Below the pieces are notes generated by a model, which saw only the letters and a program-made list of their open reading frames with translations, made no database searches and was not told where the DNA came from. 64,000 nt of DNA from assembly GCA_001983455.1 (NCBI GenBank), contig LJDB01000064.1, forward strand, positions 1 through 64,000, in the 5' to 3' direction. The stretch comes from Candidatus Epulonipiscium fishelsonii. GTDB taxonomy: Bacteria; Bacillota; Clostridia; Lachnospirales; Cellulosilyticaceae. Numbering within the stretch: position 1 is the stretch's first letter; each line of letters opens with the position of its first letter. Below, piece after piece: positions 44,670 through 55,350 of the stretch. The position numbers and the translations under genes are program-made.

Positions 44670-44684
44670 GTTACAAACCTCCTT

Positions 44685-44960
44685 TTATGAAGTTACATTA
44701 AAATACTCATTTATGGCATTTCTAATTTCGGAATTAGTAATTCCTTCTTGTTGAATAATTTTATGTTTTATTTCTTCTATGTTTATATTTGTAAGCTGAA
44801 CATGCTTTATTTTCTTTAATTTTGGTTTATCAACCAATCTTAACTTGCCGTCAGCTAAATATATAAATTCGTCTTCTAAAGCCAATATAATAAATGGCTT
44901 TCCTTTGTCTCTGCCATATTTTGAAAAAACAATTTGTCCTATTGCACATTTATCAATCAT
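44685..44960 (-). CDS. KOW-domain RNA-binding protein
   Basis: The 91-residue protein has a KOW-like start (IGQIVFSKYGRDKGKPFIIL) and a Lys-rich middle (PKLKKIKHVQLTN). It is the small L14e/KOW-type protein regularly found between map and infA in Firmicutes. It probably binds rRNA or the ribosome; no specific role is known. GAGGTG precedes the ATG, and the gap to map is 18 nt. Confidence 0.8.
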   Translation of the reverse strand: MIDKCAIGQIVFSKYGRDKGKPFIILALEDEFIYLADGKLRLVDKPKLKKIKHVQLTNINIEEIKHKIIQQEGITNSEIRNAINEYFNVTS

Positions 44961-44978
44961 TTTTCACCTCAATATTCA

Positions 44979-45731
44979 TTAGGCGTTGATAGTCAAATTA
45001 AGCGGTTCATCTTCCGTTATGATTATGGTATTTTCATAATGTGCAGAAGGTAGTCCATCTCTAGTTACAACAGTCCAATTATCCTCAAGTGTTCTTACCT
45101 GCCAAGTTCCCATATTAATCATTGGTTCAATGGCAAGTGCCATACCTTTTCTTAATTTAACTCCTCTTTTTAGAGTTTTGTAATTTGGTATTTGCGGTTC
45201 CTCATGCACTGACTTTCCTATACCATGCCCCACTAAATCTCTAACTACTCCATATCCATACTTATCAACATAGTCTTGAATTGCTGCAGATATTTGTCCT
45301 AGATGATTGCCAGCTTTTGCATATTTTAATCCTTCAAAAAAACTTTCTCTTGTAACCTCTATTAGTTTCAACTTATCTTCTGATATATCTCCTACAGCAT
45401 GCGTCCTTGCTGCGTCTGTATGATAGCCTTTATAATAAACTCCTAGGTCTACACTTACAATATCTCCACTTTTCAGCTTCCTATTGCTTGGAATTCCATG
45501 AACTACTTCTTCATTGACAGAAATACAAGTAGCGTTAGGAAATCCATATAGTCCTTTGAAAGAAGGAACTGCATTTTTTGAACGAATAAATTTCTCAGCA
45601 ACAGCATCTATATTTTTTGTAGGCACCCCTACTTGTATATGTTTAGCAATTAACTGATGTGTTTCACTTAAAATGTCTCCACATTCTTTCATCAAACTTA
45701 TTTCTCGTTCAGACTTAATGAAAATTGGCAT
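44979..45731 (-). CDS. map: methionine aminopeptidase, type I
   Basis: The 250-residue metalloenzyme removes the initiator Met from new proteins. The five metal ligands are visible in order: Asp in SVDLGVYYKGYHTDAART (two Asp), His in LVGHGIGKSVHEEP, Glu in LAIEPMIN and the late Glu in HYENTIIITED. It follows adk with one base between genes; its ribosome binding site lies in the adk end. Confidence 0.96.
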   Translation of the reverse strand: MPIFIKSEREISLMKECGDILSETHQLIAKHIQVGVPTKNIDAVAEKFIRSKNAVPSFKGLYGFPNATCISVNEEVVHGIPSNRKLKSGDIVSVDLGVYYKGYHTDAARTHAVGDISEDKLKLIEVTRESFFEGLKYAKAGNHLGQISAAIQDYVDKYGYGVVRDLVGHGIGKSVHEEPQIPNYKTLKRGVKLRKGMALAIEPMINMGTWQVRTLEDNWTVVTRDGLPSAHYENTIIITEDEPLNLTINA

Positions 45732-45732
45732 T

Positions 45733-46380
45733 TTAATTTTCTCCCAATAGTTTCATTATACTCTCATGCACTTTTATTACATCAGCAGTACCGTCAATAT
45801 ATAAAACTTTATTTTGTTTAGCATAATAATCGATTAAAGGTTTTGTTTGCATGTGATAAACTTCCAACCTGTTTTTAACAGTTTCTTCTTTGTCGTCTCC
45901 TCTTTGAACAAGAGTAGATTCGCATTCATCACAATTACCTTCTGATTTTTCTTTTTTGTATTTTATATGGTATGATGCACCACATTTTGAACAAACTCGT
46001 CTGCCTGACATACGTTCAATAATGTTTTCATCGGGAACATCCACATTAATAACATAATCTATTGAAATACCTAAATCATTTAACATATTATCTAGAGCTT
46101 CTGCTTGTGGAATAGTTCTTGGAAAACCATCGAAAATCATTCCATTTTTGCAGTCATCTCTAGTAATTCTATCTTTAACAAGCTCTATAACTAACTCATC
46201 AGGGACTAGTTGTCCTGCATCCATATATTTAGTTGCTTGTTGTCCTAAATCGGTTTTATTGCTAATATGTTCTCTAAATATGTTACCAGTTGAGATAGTT
46301 GGAATTTTATAATATTTCATAAGCATTTCAGCTTGAGTTCCTTTACCTGCTCCTGGTGCACCTAATAAAATTAGTCTCAA
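45733..46380 (-). CDS. adk: adenylate kinase
   Basis: The 215-residue kinase interconverts AMP, ADP and ATP. It has the P-loop GAPGAGKGTQ (7-16), FDGFPRT, and the long lid with a zinc site formed by CSKCGASYHIKY and CDECE, as in other Gram-positive forms. It starts with TTG at 46380, about 9 nt after GGAG. The position between secY and map is standard. Confidence 0.97.
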   Translation of the reverse strand: MRLILLGAPGAGKGTQAEMLMKYYKIPTISTGNIFREHISNKTDLGQQATKYMDAGQLVPDELVIELVKDRITRDDCKNGMIFDGFPRTIPQAEALDNMLNDLGISIDYVINVDVPDENIIERMSGRRVCSKCGASYHIKYKKEKSEGNCDECESTLVQRGDDKEETVKNRLEVYHMQTKPLIDYYAKQNKVLYIDGTADVIKVHESIMKLLGEN

Positions 46381-46398
46381 TTTATAACGCTCCTTTTT

Positions 46399-47655
46399 TT
46401 ATAGAAAACCTTTATACTGTCGCATTAGCATTTGTGATTCCAATTGTTTAATTGTCTCTAATGCCACCCCTACAACGATAAGAAGTGAAGTTCCAGTAAA
46501 AGCAACTTGCATATCAAAAATTGCTGTAAACAATAACGGAGTCATAGCCAAGAAAGCTAAAAATACTGCCCCAATTAAAGTGACATGTGTTGCTATTCTT
46601 GATAAATAATCTGAAGTTGGCTTCCCAGGTCTAATTCCAGGAATAAATCCTCCACTTTTTTTCATATTTGAGGCTATCTCAACAGGATTGAAAGCAATTG
46701 TAGAATAAAAGAATGCAAAACCAAAAATTAATAACAAATAAATTATAGCTCCAACAGGAGTGGTCCATCTTAAATTCTCAATTACAGTCATCCATCCATC
46801 TGTTGGATGTTTTACAAATAAGTTAGTAATTATTTCTGGGAACTGTAACAATGACATGGCAAAGATTACAGGAAGTACTCCAGAAAGATTTACTTTTATA
46901 GGGATATGTTGTGACTGCCCACCATATACCTTTCTTCCAGACATACGTTTTGCATATTGTACGTTAATTCTTCTTTCTCCCAATGCCATCAAAACGGTAA
47001 ATGCTATAAGAATTACAAATAATATTATAAGTATTATCGCCTTTATATAATTTTGATATGATAACAATGCAATTATTTCATTTGGCAATGAAGAAACTAT
47101 ATTTATAAAGATAATTAATGAGGTTCCGTTTCCTATACCTTTTTCTGTAATTTGTTCACCAATCCACATAACAAGCATTGAGCCTGCTACAAAGGAGAGT
47201 AAAGTTAGAAAAAACATTAAAGGTGTCTTTTCAGATAATACATTAGAATTATACAACATCAATGTAGTACCTGATCCTTGCATAATGGCTATGAACAAAG
47301 TTAAATACCGTGTATATTTATTGATTTTCTTTCTACCATCTTCCCCTTCTTTTGATAACTCTTCGAGTCGAGCAATAGCAATCGTCAAAAGTTGAATTAT
47401 GATAGATGAAGTAATATAAGGCCCTACTCCAAATGCGAATATTGCCATTGAGCTAAATGCCCCACCAGTAATAACGTTCATTAACCCTAACAAGTTATTG
47501 GAATCTGCATTCATCATTGATTCAACAGCAGCTCTGTTAATTCCTGGTGCTGGTATATGAGCTCCAATTCTTATGAAAGCCATCATCCAAAATGTAAAGA
47601 TTATTTTTTTCTTTAAGTCAGGAACTCTCCACGCATTTCTTAGAGTCTTAAACAA
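46399..47655 (-). CDS. secY: preprotein translocase subunit SecY
   Basis: The 418-residue channel protein of the Sec translocon has ten membrane helices. Conserved parts include HIPAPGINRA near the start, the PYITSSIIIQLL plug/helix region, GEQITEKGIGNGTSLIIF and the C-terminal SQMLMRQYKGFL. It starts with TTG at 47655, with AGAGGTGA lying within the end of rplO, so the two are probably coupled. Confidence 0.97.
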   Translation of the reverse strand: MFKTLRNAWRVPDLKKKIIFTFWMMAFIRIGAHIPAPGINRAAVESMMNADSNNLLGLMNVITGGAFSSMAIFAFGVGPYITSSIIIQLLTIAIARLEELSKEGEDGRKKINKYTRYLTLFIAIMQGSGTTLMLYNSNVLSEKTPLMFFLTLLSFVAGSMLVMWIGEQITEKGIGNGTSLIIFINIVSSLPNEIIALLSYQNYIKAIILIILFVILIAFTVLMALGERRINVQYAKRMSGRKVYGGQSQHIPIKVNLSGVLPVIFAMSLLQFPEIITNLFVKHPTDGWMTVIENLRWTTPVGAIIYLLLIFGFAFFYSTIAFNPVEIASNMKKSGGFIPGIRPGKPTSDYLSRIATHVTLIGAVFLAFLAMTPLLFTAIFDMQVAFTGTSLLIVVGVALETIKQLESQMLMRQYKGFL

Positions 47656-47656
47656 C

Positions 47657-48097
47657 TTAAATCACCTCTGCTTTTCCACCCAAAGCCTCAATTTTTTCTT
47701 TTGCAGATTTACTAAATGCATTTACACTTACATTTACTTTTTTTGTAAGTTCTCCAGTTCCAAGTATTTTTATTCCATCTCTTGGATTTTTAACTATACC
47801 TTTTTGAGTAATTGCTTCAACTGTTACAGTTTCACCATCTTCAAATCTATTTAATAAAGATATGTCAATATCTACAATTTCTTTACTATTTCTGTTTTTA
47901 AATCCTCTTTTTGGTAGTCTTCTATATAAAGGCATTTGACCGCCTTCAAATCCTGGTCTAACTCCACCACCACTTCTCGAGTTTTGTCCATCACGTCCTC
48001 TGCCTGCAAATTTACCATTTCCAGAACCATGTCCTCTACCTACACGAAAAGATTCAGTTTTTGAACCAGGAGAAGGCTTTAATTGACTTAAATTCAT
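47657..48097 (-). CDS. rplO: 50S ribosomal protein L15
   Basis: The 146-residue L15 has the Gly/Arg-rich extension RVGRGHGSGNGKFAGRGRDG and GGVRPGFEGGQMPLYRRLPKRGF, then the globular part with GTGELTKKV. GGAGGTG precedes the ATG. Its end carries the ribosome binding site of secY. Confidence 0.98.
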   Translation of the reverse strand: MNLSQLKPSPGSKTESFRVGRGHGSGNGKFAGRGRDGQNSRSGGGVRPGFEGGQMPLYRRLPKRGFKNRNSKEIVDIDISLLNRFEDGETVTVEAITQKGIVKNPRDGIKILGTGELTKKVNVSVNAFSKSAKEKIEALGGKAEVI

Positions 48098-48120
48098 ATC
48101 GCACCTCCTTTTTATAATGT

Positions 48121-48306
48121 TTATGCGTTAATCTCTTCTACTTTAACCAAGTGTGAAACGTGTCTAACCATTCCACGAATAGCTGGATTATCTTGATGAA
48201 TATGATTGCTATTCATTTTTCTAAGGCCTAAAGCTTCTACAATTCTTTTGTGTTTTGGAATTGATCCAATTGTAGATTTTACTAAAGTAACTTTAATTTG
48301 TGCCAT
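48121..48306 (-). CDS. rpmD: 50S ribosomal protein L30
   Basis: The 61-residue ferredoxin-like fold protein reads [20 protein letters not shown] and then has EALGLRKMN, fitting the short bacterial L30. It lies 12 nt behind rpsE, with GGAGG before the ATG. Confidence 0.97.
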   Translation of the reverse strand: MAQIKVTLVKSTIGSIPKHKRIVEALGLRKMNSNHIHQDNPAIRGMVRHVSHLVKVEEINA

Positions 48307-48318
48307 TTTTCATTCCTC

Positions 48319-48831
48319 CTAAGCCAGAATTTCTTCAACTGTTTTTCCACGAAGTTTTGCAACTTGTTCAGGAGTTTTAAGTGAAGCAAGGCTTTCAAGT
48401 GTAGCATGAACTACATTTTTCTTATTGTTTGATCCCAATGATTTCGTTCTAATATTTCTAATCCCAGCTAATTCTAAGACTGCACGAGCTGGTCCTCCTG
48501 CAATAACTCCTGTTCCTTCTTTAGCTGGTTTTAGTAATACTCTTGCTCCACCAAAGTCACCAACATATTCATGATAAATGCTGTCTGCATCATTTCTTTC
48601 AATAAATATTAAATTTTTCTTTGCATCTTCAATCCCTTTTTTTATTGCATCAGGAATTTCCATTGCTTTTCCTAGACCTACACCTACATGGCCATTTTTA
48701 TCTCCTACAACTACTAAAGCAGAAAATCTAAATGTACGTCCACCTTTTACAACTTTAGTTACACGTTTAATAGTAACAACTTTTTCGCTTAAGTCTAGTG
48801 ATTTATAATCAATTAATTGTCTTCTTGCCAC
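48319..48831 (-). CDS. rpsE: 30S ribosomal protein S5
   Basis: The 170-residue S5 guards decoding accuracy and contains the mRNA-entry region. The double-stranded RNA-binding part is [22 protein letters not shown], and the C-terminal fold carries [22 protein letters not shown]. It starts with GTG at 48831, 9 nt after GGAGG. Confidence 0.98.
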   Translation of the reverse strand: MARRQLIDYKSLDLSEKVVTIKRVTKVVKGGRTFRFSALVVVGDKNGHVGVGLGKAMEIPDAIKKGIEDAKKNLIFIERNDADSIYHEYVGDFGGARVLLKPAKEGTGVIAGGPARAVLELAGIRNIRTKSLGSNNKKNVVHATLESLASLKTPEQVAKLRGKTVEEILA

Positions 48832-48856
48832 CGAATGTTTCCTCCTTCTTTATAGA

Positions 48857-49219
48857 CTAGAATTGTAATCCCGCTTCACGAGCTGCTTCTGCTAGTGCTG
48901 CAACTCTTCCATGATAAACAAACCCACCACGGTCAAATACTACTTTGTTAATGTCTTTAGCTAGTGCTTCTTTAGCTAGTGCTGTTCCAACAGCTTGAGC
49001 CGCTTCTACATCTGAACCTTTGTTTAGCCCAAGGCTTTTTGTAACAGTTGAAGCAGATGCAATAGTTATTCCTTTAACATCGTCAATAAGTTGTGCATAA
49101 ATATGTTTTTCACTTCTAAACACAGAAAGTCTTGGTCTTTCTGATGTTCCGCTAACTTTATTTCTAATTTTTTTATGTTTTTTTTCACGGATGTTACTTC
49201 TTGATTCTTTTTTTATCAT
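48857..49219 (-). CDS. rplR: 50S ribosomal protein L18
   Basis: The 120-residue 5S rRNA-binding protein has the basic start [13 protein letters not shown], then [20 protein letters not shown] and [20 protein letters not shown] precedes the ATG by 7 nt. Confidence 0.98.
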   Translation of the reverse strand: MIKKESRSNIREKKHKKIRNKVSGTSERPRLSVFRSEKHIYAQLIDDVKGITIASASTVTKSLGLNKGSDVEAAQAVGTALAKEALAKDINKVVFDRGGFVYHGRVAALAEAAREAGLQF

Positions 49220-49233
49220 TGTTATTCACCCCT

Positions 49234-49773
49234 TTATTTCTTACCTGTTTTTCCTTCTTTACGTCTAATAACTTCATTAACGTATTTAATACCTTTGCCT
49301 TTATATGGCTCAGGGGGACGTTTAAAGCGAATTTCAGCCGCAAATTGACCAACTTTTTCTTTGTTAATCCCTTCAACTATGATTTTGTTACCTTCAACCT
49401 TAGTTGTAATTCCTTCAGGATCTTCCATTTCAACTGGATGAGAATATCCCAATGAAAGATTTAATTTTTTACCTTGTTTGTGTGCTCTATATCCAACACC
49501 ATTAATTTCTAATTCTTTAGTATAACCTGTTGTTACACCATGTACCATATTAAAAATTAAAGTTCTTGTTAATCCATGTAATGATCTATTTCTTTTTAAG
49601 TCATTTGGTCTTGTTACAATTACTTGAGTGTCATTAATCTCAATGTTCATTGCACTATCAAATGCTCTTGTTAATGTTCCTTTTGGACCTTTTACAGTTA
49701 AAACATTCAGTTCTTCACTTGTAACTTTTGTTCCAGCTGGAATATCAATCGGTAATTTTCCAATACGTGACAT
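49234..49773 (-). CDS. rplF: 50S ribosomal protein L6
   Basis: The 179-residue protein has two similar domains near the factor-binding site. It begins [14 protein letters not shown], carries [21 protein letters not shown] and ends with [31 protein letters not shown] precedes the ATG. Confidence 0.98.
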   Translation of the reverse strand: MSRIGKLPIDIPAGTKVTSEELNVLTVKGPKGTLTRAFDSAMNIEINDTQVIVTRPNDLKRNRSLHGLTRTLIFNMVHGVTTGYTKELEINGVGYRAHKQGKKLNLSLGYSHPVEMEDPEGITTKVEGNKIIVEGINKEKVGQFAAEIRFKRPPEPYKGKGIKYVNEVIRRKEGKTGKK

Positions 49774-49800
49774 ACTTACACCTCCTTAAGTGTGGCATTG

Positions 49801-50202
49801 TTACCAGATGAATGCGATAACTTCTCCACCTACATTTTCTTTTCTAGCAATTTTGTCAGTAATAACTCCTTTGCTAGTTGAAATTATTGCTGTTCCCAGT
49901 CCACCTAAAACTTTAGGTAAATTTTCAGTATCTGCATATACTCTTAGTCCTGGTTTCGAAATTTTCTTAAGTCCAGAAATAACTTTCTCATTTTTTGTTT
50001 TACCATATTTTAAATTTATTCTTATGGTTTGTTTTGCATCATTTTCCACAAGTTCATATGTTTTTATATATCCTTCATCTAATAAAATTTGAGCAATTGC
50101 TTTTTTCATTTTTGATGACGGAATTTCTACAACATCATGTTTTGCAGTATTAGCATTCCTAATTCTTGTTAACATATCTGCGATTGGATCACTCATTGTC
50201 AT
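49801..50202 (-). CDS. rpsH: 30S ribosomal protein S8
   Basis: The 133-residue S8 is a primary 16S-binding protein. It reads [20 protein letters not shown], has [20 protein letters not shown], and ends with [15 protein letters not shown] is 10 nt before the first ATG; the second ATG, two codons later, is a less likely start. Confidence 0.98.
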   Translation of the reverse strand: MTMSDPIADMLTRIRNANTAKHDVVEIPSSKMKKAIAQILLDEGYIKTYELVENDAKQTIRINLKYGKTKNEKVISGLKKISKPGLRVYADTENLPKVLGGLGTAIISTSKGVITDKIARKENVGGEVIAFIW

Positions 50203-50227
50203 GTCAAATATACCTCCTTTCTTAAAC

Positions 50228-50413
50228 TTACCAGCTGGCTTTTTTAATTCCTGGAATTTGTCCTTTATATGCTAATTCTCTAAAGCATAAACGGCATATT
50301 CCAAATTTTCTCAAATACGCATGTGGACGGCCACAAATACGACATCTTGTATACTCTTGCGTTGAAAATTTAGCACGTCTTTGTTGCTTAATTTTCATAG
50401 ATTTTTTTGCCAT
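50228..50413 (-). CDS. rpsN: 30S ribosomal protein S14, zinc-binding type
   Basis: The 61-residue zinc form has [21 protein letters not shown] with both CxxC pairs (C24/C27, C40/C43). I start at ATG 50413, which follows AGGAGG by 6 nt; a longer in-frame reading to 50434 begins upstream of that binding site. The zinc form is the usual one in clostridia. Confidence 0.97.
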   Translation of the reverse strand: MAKKSMKIKQQRRAKFSTQEYTRCRICGRPHAYLRKFGICRLCFRELAYKGQIPGIKKASW

Positions 50414-50464
50414 TTTAAACCTCCTCTTATTCATATGAAATAAGGAATAACATATTCTATTTCA

Positions 50465-51004
50465 TTATTTTTGGAAAGGCATACCAAATTGTAATAATAG
50501 CTCTCTTGATTCTTCATCACTATGAGCAGTAGTTACAATTATAATGTCCATTCCTCGAACTTTATCAATTTTGTCATATTCGATTTCTGGAAAAATAAGC
50601 TGTTCTTTAACTCCTAAAGCATAGTTACCACGTCCATCAAATGCAGTAGCACTAACTCCTCTAAAGTCACGTACACGAGGTAATGCTACGTTTACAAGTC
50701 TATCTAAAAACTCATACATTTTATTTCCTCTTAATGTAACTTTACAGCCAATTGGCATTCCTTCACGTAGTTTAAAAGCTGCCACAGATTTTTTTGCTCT
50801 TGTTATAATTGGTTTTTGACCACTAATTGTTTGCATATCTCTAACAGCATTTTCTAAAACTTTAGCGTTATCTTTAGCTTCCCCTACACCCATATTTATT
50901 ACAATTTTCTCAATTTTAGGAACTTGTAATTTATTTTTGTACTGGAATTTGCCCATCATACTATTTACGATGGTTGAATTATATGTTTCTTTTAATCTAC
51001 TCAA
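50465..51004 (-). CDS. rplE: 50S ribosomal protein L5
   Basis: The 179-residue 5S rRNA-binding protein has [37 protein letters not shown] and LPRVRDFRG. It starts with TTG at 51004, 8 nt after GGAGG; the family N-terminus [10 protein letters not shown] supports this. Confidence 0.97.
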   Translation of the reverse strand: MSRLKETYNSTIVNSMMGKFQYKNKLQVPKIEKIVINMGVGEAKDNAKVLENAVRDMQTISGQKPIITRAKKSVAAFKLREGMPIGCKVTLRGNKMYEFLDRLVNVALPRVRDFRGVSATAFDGRGNYALGVKEQLIFPEIEYDKIDKVRGMDIIIVTTAHSDEESRELLLQFGMPFQK

Positions 51005-51031
51005 ATTTATTGCCTCCTTTCATTGTAACAA

Positions 51032-51340
51032 TTATATCAGTTTACGTTCGCCTTTAACAATTGCCACACGACTTTTTTTTCCATTAGTAATTTGTGTTCC
51101 TAAACGTACTGGCTTTTCATCATATAAATACATTATATTTGAAATGTGTATTGGGCCTTCTTTTTCTATAATTCCACCTTGATTAGTTGAATTTGGCTTT
51201 TGATGTTTTTTAATCATATTAACACCCTCAACAATTACTCTGCTTTTTTTATGGTCAATAAACATAATCTTGCCTTTTTCATTTTTATTGTTTCCAGCTA
51301 TAACGATTACTTTATCGCCTTTTTTAAATTTAGTTTTCAT
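51032..51340 (-). CDS. rplX: 50S ribosomal protein L24
   Basis: The 102-residue assembly-initiator protein has the KOW motif KKGDKVIVIAGNNKNEKGKI and the VEGVNMIKKHQKP segment. GGAGGTG precedes the ATG. Confidence 0.98.
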   Translation of the reverse strand: MKTKFKKGDKVIVIAGNNKNEKGKIMFIDHKKSRVIVEGVNMIKKHQKPNSTNQGGIIEKEGPIHISNIMYLYDEKPVRLGTQITNGKKSRVAIVKGERKLI

Positions 51341-51375
51341 TAATTACACCTCCTTATTAATCTAGCATCTATTCC

Positions 51376-51744
51376 TTAAAGAACTTCTGGAGCAAGTGAT
51401 GCAATTTTATTATATTTCTTTTCTTTTAGTTCTCTTGCTACAGGTCCAAAAATACGAGTACCTCTTGGAGTTTTATCTTCTTTAATAATAACAGCAGCAT
51501 TTTCGTCAAATCTTATATATGAGCCATCTGCTCTTCTAATTTCTTTTTTTGTTCTTACAACAACTGCTTTAACAACATCACCTTTTTTAACAACGCCACC
51601 AGGTGTTGCTTGTTTAACAGTCGCAACTATAATATCTCCTACACCAGCATATCTTCGAGTAGATCCACCTAAAACACGAATACACAAAATTTCTTTTGCT
51701 CCAGTGTTATCAGCCACTCTAAGTCTACTTTCTTGTTGTACCAT
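51376..51744 (-). CDS. rplN: 50S ribosomal protein L14
   Basis: The 122-residue intersubunit-bridge protein reads [20 protein letters not shown] and has [18 protein letters not shown] and [18 protein letters not shown] precedes the ATG by 8 nt. Confidence 0.98.
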   Translation of the reverse strand: MVQQESRLRVADNTGAKEILCIRVLGGSTRRYAGVGDIIVATVKQATPGGVVKKGDVVKAVVVRTKKEIRRADGSYIRFDENAAVIIKEDKTPRGTRIFGPVARELKEKKYNKIASLAPEVL

Positions 51745-51774
51745 GAATTGCTACCTCCTTTCAAAATTGTTATC

Positions 51775-52032
51775 CTATTTCGCTTTTTCTACAATTTCTA
51801 CAAGTCTAAAACGTTTTAGTTTAGACAATGGTCTTGTTTCCATAACTTTTACACGGTCGCCAACTCTACACTCATTTTGTTCGTCATGTGCATGAAGTTT
51901 ATAAGTTCTCTTCATAATTTTTCCATAAAGAGGATGCTTTACATTATTAACAACAGCCACTGTAATAGTTTTATCCATTTTATCACTAGTCACAAGTCCT
52001 ATTAATGTTTTACGCAAATTTCTGTCTGCCAT
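51775..52032 (-). CDS. rpsQ: 30S ribosomal protein S17
   Basis: The 85-residue OB-fold protein has the family core [30 protein letters not shown] and [25 protein letters not shown] precedes the ATG. Confidence 0.98.
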   Translation of the reverse strand: MADRNLRKTLIGLVTSDKMDKTITVAVVNNVKHPLYGKIMKRTYKLHAHDEQNECRVGDRVKVMETRPLSKLKRFRLVEIVEKAK

Positions 52033-52054
52033 GGGTTTTCCTCCTGTTTAAATA

Positions 52055-52255
52055 TTAAGACTGCTTTTGAGTAATAATTGTTTGAATACGTGCAATCTTT
52101 CTTCTAACATCTTTAATTCTTGCTGTATTATCTAATTGATTGGTAGCATTTTGAAATCTTAAATTAAAAAGTTCTTTTTTTGCATTCACCAATTCATCAT
52201 TTAATTCACTGTTATCTTTTACTCTTAAATCTTCTAAAAGTGTTTTAGTCTTCAC
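52055..52255 (-). CDS. rpmC: 50S ribosomal protein L29
   Basis: The 66-residue two-helix protein sits at the tunnel exit and has [23 protein letters not shown] and [14 protein letters not shown] choose GTG 52255, read as (M)[10 protein letters not shown], because it matches the family length and has GGCGGGTG at a normal distance. The in-frame ATG two codons earlier is too close to that site. The start overlaps the rplP end by 11 nt. Confidence 0.95.
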   Translation of the reverse strand: MKTKTLLEDLRVKDNSELNDELVNAKKELFNLRFQNATNQLDNTARIKDVRRKIARIQTIITQKQS

Positions 52256-52685
52256 TACCATCACCCGCCATTTCTTGTTCAGCACGTGAAACTATTTTAC
52301 ATTTGATTGGTAACTTATGAACCGCAAGTCTCAGTGCCTCTCTTGCTACTTCTTCTGCAACCCCAGATAGTTCAAACATAACTCTACCTGGTTTAACTAC
52401 TGCTACCCAATACTCAGGAGAACCTTTACCTGAACCCATTCGAGTTTCTGCTGGTTTTGCTGTTACTGGTTTATCAGGGAAAATTTTAATCCAAACTTTA
52501 CCACCACGTTTAATATAACGAGTCATTGCAATACGGGCTGCCTCTATTTGGTTAGATGTAATCCAACTAGGTTCCAAAGCAACAATACCAAAATCACCAT
52601 AAGTAATTTTGTTACCACGCATAGCTTTACCGTTCATGCGTCCACGAAATTGTTTACGACGTTTAACTCTTTTTGGCATTAACAT
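52245..52685 (-). CDS. rplP: 50S ribosomal protein L16
   Basis: The 146-residue protein contacts A-site tRNA and has [40 protein letters not shown] and [16 protein letters not shown]. Its ATG overlaps the TAA of rpsC (TAATG), which suggests translational coupling. The ribosome binding site is GGAAGGGAG. Confidence 0.98.
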   Translation of the reverse strand: MLMPKRVKRRKQFRGRMNGKAMRGNKITYGDFGIVALEPSWITSNQIEAARIAMTRYIKRGGKVWIKIFPDKPVTAKPAETRMGSGKGSPEYWVAVVKPGRVMFELSGVAEEVAREALRLAVHKLPIKCKIVSRAEQEMAGDGSED

Positions 52686-53395
52686 TATTTATTGCTCCCT
52701 TCCTTTTTAGTAGTAACTTTAGTAGTAACTGCAGCTTTTTGTGGAAGAACTTCGCCTTTATAAATCCAAACTTTTATACCAATTTTTCCAAAAGTAGTGT
52801 TTGCTTCTGCAAATCCATACTCAATATCTGCTCTTAAAGTTTGTAGTGGAATTGTGCCTTCAGCATAAGACTCTGTACGTGCCATTTCTGCTCCGCCCAA
52901 ACGTCCTGAACAAGCAACTTTTATACCTTTAGCTCCATTTTTCATAGCTTTATTCATAGCTTGTTTCATAGCTCTTCTAAATACAACACGATTTTCTAAC
53001 TGTAAAGCAATATTTTCAGCTGAAAGCTGTGCATTTCCTTCAGGTCGTTTAACTTCAACTATATTTATAGAAACTACTGCTTTTGTAAGCTTTTGTAATT
53101 CTTGACGAAGAGCTTCAATTGATGCTCCACCTTTACCAATTACAATACCTGGTTTTGCTGTTGAAACATGAATTCTAAGTTTTCCATTAGTATTTTTACT
53201 ATTTTCTCTGTCTAAGGCTCTTTCAGTTTCAATTTTAGATATACCTGCACTATATAGTTTCTTTTTAATATATTTTCTAATATTATTATCCTCAACTAAG
53301 TAATCAGCAAATTTATCTTTATCTGCATACCATCTGGCATCCCAATCTTTAATAACTCCAACTCTTAATCCATGAGGATTTACTTTTTGACCCAT
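52685..53395 (-). CDS. rpsC: 30S ribosomal protein S3
   Basis: The 236-residue mRNA-entry protein has the start [20 protein letters not shown], a KH domain with [16 protein letters not shown], and the C-terminal domain with [33 protein letters not shown] precedes the ATG. Confidence 0.98.
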   Translation of the reverse strand: MGQKVNPHGLRVGVIKDWDARWYADKDKFADYLVEDNNIRKYIKKKLYSAGISKIETERALDRENSKNTNGKLRIHVSTAKPGIVIGKGGASIEALRQELQKLTKAVVSINIVEVKRPEGNAQLSAENIALQLENRVVFRRAMKQAMNKAMKNGAKGIKVACSGRLGGAEMARTESYAEGTIPLQTLRADIEYGFAEANTTFGKIGIKVWIYKGEVLPQKAAVTTKVTTKKEGSNK

Positions 53396-53406
53396 ACTTA
53401 ACCTCC

Positions 53407-53793
53407 TTATCTCTCATTTAAAATTACTGTAATATGACTTGTTTTTTTGTTAATTCTGTATGCACGGCCTTGAGCACGTGGACGAATTCTTTTTAGTGTT
53501 GGTCCTTGTGTTGCAAACGCTTCCTCAACAAACAATCTACTCGTGTTCATTCCATTATTATGTTCTGCATTAGCTGATGCTGACTTAACAACTTTTTCAA
53601 TAATATCCGCCGCATATCTTGGAGTATATCTTAAAATACTTAAAGCTGTATTTACATCTTTGCCTTTTATTTGGTCAAGAACAATTTTTGCTTTTGTACT
53701 TGATAAACGAGCAAATTTTGCTTTTGCTACGGCTCTTTCGTCTTTAACACTATTTCTCTCTGCTTTTATTTTGGATCTATGTCCTTTTGCCAT
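53407..53793 (-). CDS. rplV: 50S ribosomal protein L22
   Basis: The 128-residue tunnel-lining protein has [20 protein letters not shown] and the hairpin end with [25 protein letters not shown] precedes the ATG. Confidence 0.98.
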   Translation of the reverse strand: MAKGHRSKIKAERNSVKDERAVAKAKFARLSSTKAKIVLDQIKGKDVNTALSILRYTPRYAADIIEKVVKSASANAEHNNGMNTSRLFVEEAFATQGPTLKRIRPRAQGRAYRINKKTSHITVILNER

Positions 53794-53823
53794 TGCTACA
53801 ACCTCCTTCCGTATTGCTTACAA

Positions 53824-54108
53824 TTATCTTACCCTTGATTTTTTCTCTGCATCTTTACCATGTCCACGGTAATTTCTAGTCATAACAAACTCACCAAGTT
53901 TATGCCCAACCATATCCTCTGTTACAAAAACAGGTACATGTTGTTTTCCATTATGCAATGCAATAGTATGGCCAACCATAGAAGGGAAGATTGTTGAACG
54001 TCTTGACCAGCTTTTAATTACTTTTTTCTCATTAGCTTCATTCATCGCATCTATTTTTTTTAACAAATGATCATCAGCAAATGGTCCTTTTTTTATAGAA
54101 CGTGCCAT
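53824..54108 (-). CDS. rpsS: 30S ribosomal protein S19
   Basis: The 94-residue head protein reads [20 protein letters not shown] and has [22 protein letters not shown] and [22 protein letters not shown] precedes the ATG. Confidence 0.98.
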   Translation of the reverse strand: MARSIKKGPFADDHLLKKIDAMNEANEKKVIKSWSRRSTIFPSMVGHTIALHNGKQHVPVFVTEDMVGHKLGEFVMTRNYRGHGKDAEKKSRVR

Positions 54109-54133
54109 TAAATATATCTCCTTTCAATTTTAA

Positions 54134-54979
54134 TTATTTTTTATGTCTTGATTGTACAATATATTTATTTGAATGTTTATTTTTCTTTCTAGTTTTATAT
54201 CCTAATGCTGGTTTACCCCAAGGTGTAGATGGCTCAGTACGTCCAATTGGAGATCTACCTTCTCCACCACCGTGTGGATGGTCATTAGGGTTCATAACAG
54301 AACCACGAACTGTTGGGCGAATACCCATGTTACGTTTACGTCCTGCTTTACCAATGTTAATCAATCCATGGTCTACATTTCCTACTCTACCAATAGTTGC
54401 TTTACATTCTGCTGGTATTAATCTCATTTCACCTGAAGGTAATTTTACAGTTGCAAATTTTCCACCATTTCCAGTTCCTTTGCCCATAAGTTGAGCTGAA
54501 AGTCCCGCTGCACGGACTAGTTGTCCACCTTTTCCTGGCTTCATTTCAATGTTGTGTATCATAACCCCAACAGGCATATCTTTCATTTTAAGTGCATTTC
54601 CAACACGAGCTTCTGCTGTTTCTCCACTCATTACTTTTTGTCCAACTACCAATCCTTCTGGAGCTAAAATATAGGCTTTTTCTCCGTCAACATAATGTAA
54701 TAACGCAATGTTTGCTGTTCTATTTGGATCATACTCAATAGCTGCAACTGTTGCGGGAATTCCATCTTTATTACGTTTAAAGTCTACCATTCTATATTTT
54801 ACTTTAGATCCACCTCCATGGTGACGAACAGTAATCTTCCCTTGATTATTTCTTCCAGCATTTTTCTTTAAAGTTACAACTAAAGATTTTTCTGGTGTAG
54901 TTTTTGTAATTTCATCAAATGAAGAAGAAGTCATATGTCTTCTTGAAGGGGTATAAGGTTTATATTTTTTAATACTCAT
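54134..54979 (-). CDS. rplB: 50S ribosomal protein L2
   Basis: The 281-residue L2 supports the peptidyl-transferase centre. Visible are [31 protein letters not shown], and the C-terminal [21 protein letters not shown] with the conserved His. I start at ATG 54979; the GTG four codons earlier overlaps the GGAG binding site. Confidence 0.98.
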   Translation of the reverse strand: MSIKKYKPYTPSRRHMTSSSFDEITKTTPEKSLVVTLKKNAGRNNQGKITVRHHGGGSKVKYRMVDFKRNKDGIPATVAAIEYDPNRTANIALLHYVDGEKAYILAPEGLVVGQKVMSGETAEARVGNALKMKDMPVGVMIHNIEMKPGKGGQLVRAAGLSAQLMGKGTGNGGKFATVKLPSGEMRLIPAECKATIGRVGNVDHGLINIGKAGRKRNMGIRPTVRGSVMNPNDHPHGGGEGRSPIGRTEPSTPWGKPALGYKTRKKNKHSNKYIVQSRHKK

Positions 54980-55050
54980 GTCAAATTTCACTCCTTTCGT
55001 TTTTTTTAGTGCTCACACTCAGCCGTGTGTTTCATATTTTTCCCATGTAA

Positions 55051-55350
55051 CTACATACCTTGGAAAAAGTCAATTTCTTTGCTATCTTCTCTTAATTTTA
55101 CAATTGCTTTTTTGTATTTACTTGTTTTACCCATAGTGCTTCCACGACGTTTTGTTTTACCATCATAGTTCATAGTGTTTACTTTGTCCACTTTTGTGCC
55201 TTCAAACATTTTTTCAACTGCTTCTTTAACTTGTGATTTTGTAGCAGTTGGGTGTACTATGAACGTATATTTTCTTTGTGCCATATCGTTCATACTTTTT
55301 TCACTAATTAATGGTCTTTGTATAACATCATAATATTTTATCTCTGCCAT
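55051..55350 (-). CDS. rplW: 50S ribosomal protein L23
   Basis: The 99-residue tunnel-exit protein has [36 protein letters not shown] and [13 protein letters not shown]. Its ATG overlaps the rplD stop codon (TAATG), and its ribosome binding site lies inside the rplD end. Confidence 0.98.
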   Translation of the reverse strand: MAEIKYYDVIQRPLISEKSMNDMAQRKYTFIVHPTATKSQVKEAVEKMFEGTKVDKVNTMNYDGKTKRRGSTMGKTSKYKKAIVKLREDSKEIDFFQGM